This document shows positions 5,558 to 6,723 of a stretch of DNA of 6,723 bases, piece by piece. Position 1 is the first letter of the stretch, and each line of letters begins with the position of its first letter. The DNA comes from an uncultured Bacteroidota bacterium (GTDB lineage: Bacteria > Bacteroidota > Bacteroidia > B-17B0 > Aurantibacillaceae). The notes beneath the pieces are model-generated. The model was not told the DNA's origin and searched no databases. It was given only the letters and a program-made list of their open reading frames with translations. The translations under genes were made by a program, and so were the position numbers. The stretch lies in assembly GCA_903923915.1 (NCBI GenBank), contig CAIXZI010000201.1, positions 1-6,723 of the forward strand. The letters are read 5' to 3'.

Positions 5558-5571
5558 ATTAGTTATAGTTA

Positions 5572-6723
5572 TTAGGTTGTATAAGTAATAACACAAATTT
5601 TTTTGGTGGATGTGGTTATTTTAAATCGATCATCTACCCGTTTGCCTACAAGCCATACTATACGCTGTTTACAGCGTACTATCCATTGATTTTGCTTATT
5701 GAATAAAGTGGCTTTTTCAGCAATAAAAAAATCGCTTACTTTTTTAAAGCCTTTCATGCCAAGGGGCCTGAATTTATCGCCGGTTTGCCATTTATTTACT
5801 GTTAACGGAAATGTAAGTTTATCAGCGTCTAAATAAGCTTTATTATCTGCAAAATCTTTTTTAGGAATAACATTTATATTGCCATTAATAAAAGAAATTT
5901 TAAGGTTAATTGGATGTGTAATTTTGAAGTTGTTTGCCTGAATTAAGAACTCTTCGTTAGCGGATTTTACGCTTGACTTTTCGATAAATAGAAAATCTCT
6001 GTCTTTAATTAGAGAATGGGTGTTACTGCTAAAAACCTTACCAGATTGGGCTTGAAGGCTATCATAAACATTGCTTGACTGTGATGAATTAAACCCAAAA
6101 TCTTGTAATAATTCAAATAAAATAAGTTTAGCAGCAGTTGTTTTTTCTAATTTTTTGATGTTTATTTTAAAGGTATTTCCTTCTGCAATGAGTAGTTTTT
6201 TGCGCTGTTTTTCGACTTCATTTTTTAGAATAAGATTGGTTTGTTGCAATATTTCAATTTCGGCAGAAATGGTTTGTTCAAACGAAGGGTTTATTTTTTT
6301 TAATGCGGGAATTACCTGTAAACGCAGTTGGTTACGCAGGTATTTATCTTCTTTGTTGCTGCTATCTTCTCTAAATAAAATGTTGTTTTTTGCAATGTAA
6401 CTTTCAATTTCGGCACGGGTAGCAAACAAAAGCGGACGAACCAATTTATCTTTTTTAGGCAGAATAGCCTTTAATCCGTTAATACCAGAGCCTCGCAGCA
6501 AATTGATAAAAAAAGTTTCTATGTTATCGTTAGCATGATGGGCGGTTAACAGGTAATCAAAATTATGATCGCTTAATAATTCATTAAACCAATTATAGCG
6601 CAACCCACGAGCTGCCATTTGTATAGAAATGCCTTTGTTTTCTGCGTAAGCCAAGGTATTAAACTTTTTAGTAAAGCATTTTATGTTGCTTTTTTTGCAG
6701 TAATCTATCACAAATTTTTCATC
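5572..6723 (-). CDS. tilS: tRNA(Ile)-lysidine synthetase (TilS), 5' end outside window
   Basis: TilS uses ATP and lysine to convert C34 of the CAU-anticodon tRNA-Ile to lysidine, changing both codon reading (AUA) and charging; it is essential in most bacteria. The visible 383 residues run in frame to the right edge, starting DEKFV. The gene therefore continues beyond the window and the GTG at 6709-6711 is an internal valine, not the start. The N-terminal PP-loop SGGxDS motif is off the window. Visible elements: AARGLRYNWF (residues 37-46), the AHHANDNIETFFINLLRGSGI segment (61-81), VRPLL (95-99), and RED.SN.......RN.LR..VIPAL (118-141). A middle helical domain follows, then the C-terminal domain with KWQTGDKFRPLGMKGFKKVSDFF (311-333) and WLVGKRVDDRFKI (357-369). 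The second catalytic-loop residue is Asn where proteobacterial enzymes have Asp (HHxDD), a variant I regard as normal in this phylum. lspA lies 42 nt downstream. Confidence 0.97.
   Translation of the reverse strand, partial: DEKFVIDYCKKSNIKCFTKKFNTLAYAENKGISIQMAARGLRYNWFNELLSDHNFDYLLTAHHANDNIETFFINLLRGSGINGLKAILPKKDKLVRPLLFATRAEIESYIAKNNILFREDSSNKEDKYLRNQLRLQVIPALKKINPSFEQTISAEIEILQQTNLILKNEVEKQRKKLLIAEGNTFKINIKKLEKTTAAKLILFELLQDFGFNSSQSSNVYDSLQAQSGKVFSSNTHSLIKDRDFLFIEKSSVKSANEEFLIQANNFKITHPINLKISFINGNINVIPKKDFADNKAYLDADKLTFPLTVNKWQTGDKFRPLGMKGFKKVSDFFIAEKATLFNKQNQWIVRCKQRIVWLVGKRVDDRFKITTSTKKICVITYTT

Noticed and set aside
6071..6400. Plus-strand 109-codon frame
   Set aside because: Antisense to tilS; its length is explained by AT-rich codon use, and it has no recognisable family features.
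6709..6711. GTG as the start codon of tilS
   Set aside because: The frame stays open to the window edge with family-like residues (DEKFV), and the PP-loop domain of TilS must precede it, so this GTG is an internal valine codon.

Overview
The window is a compact, AT-rich stretch of chromosome from a member of the Bacteroidota. The evidence is an esterase with a C-terminal type IX secretion (T9SS) sorting domain, TAnnTTTG-type -7 promoter elements in front of most transcription units, A-rich leaders without Shine-Dalgarno motifs, an LspA with the long insertion usual in this phylum, and a DUF2400/TIGR02757 protein. The genus cannot be told from the sequence.

Layout. On the minus strand at the left edge, truA (tRNA pseudouridine synthase, its last residues outside the window) follows ridA after 23 nt and is probably co-transcribed with it. 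truA has no usable ATG and appears to start at TTG. A 109-nt divergent promoter region then leads to a plus-strand pair: a glyoxalase II-like metallo-beta-lactamase hydrolase and, 16 nt later, a DUF2400 protein. The latter carries what looks like the Lys/Asp pair of an HhH-GPD DNA glycosylase. This pair meets a minus-strand lipoprotein tail to tail, with only 3 nt between the stop codons. The lipoprotein carries a three-repeat, fascin-like beta-trefoil. Upstream of it, and probably transcribed separately, is the secreted PHB-depolymerase/feruloyl-esterase-like enzyme (GTG start, PKD-like linker, T9SS tail). Next come a roughly 117-bp GC-rich, hairpin-rich intergenic element that looks like a dispersed repeat, then lspA (lipoprotein signal peptidase), then tilS (tRNA-Ile lysidine synthetase, its N-terminal PP-loop outside the window).

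How the genes fit together. Most of the content is housekeeping: two tRNA-modification enzymes (TruA, TilS), two metabolite-damage enzymes (RidA for reactive enamines/imines, the MBL hydrolase probably for thioesters such as glyoxalase products), and envelope biogenesis (LspA, which would process the lipoprotein encoded here). The esterase and the fascin-like lipoprotein are the accessory part and suggest an outward-facing polymer-degrading or carbohydrate-binding function. There is no tRNA or rRNA gene, CRISPR array, insertion sequence or phage gene. I do not see a new multi-gene defence or mobile system. The points most worth a second look are the DUF2400 catalytic-residue hypothesis, the interspersed repeat, and the symmetric or repeated sequences in three promoter regions.
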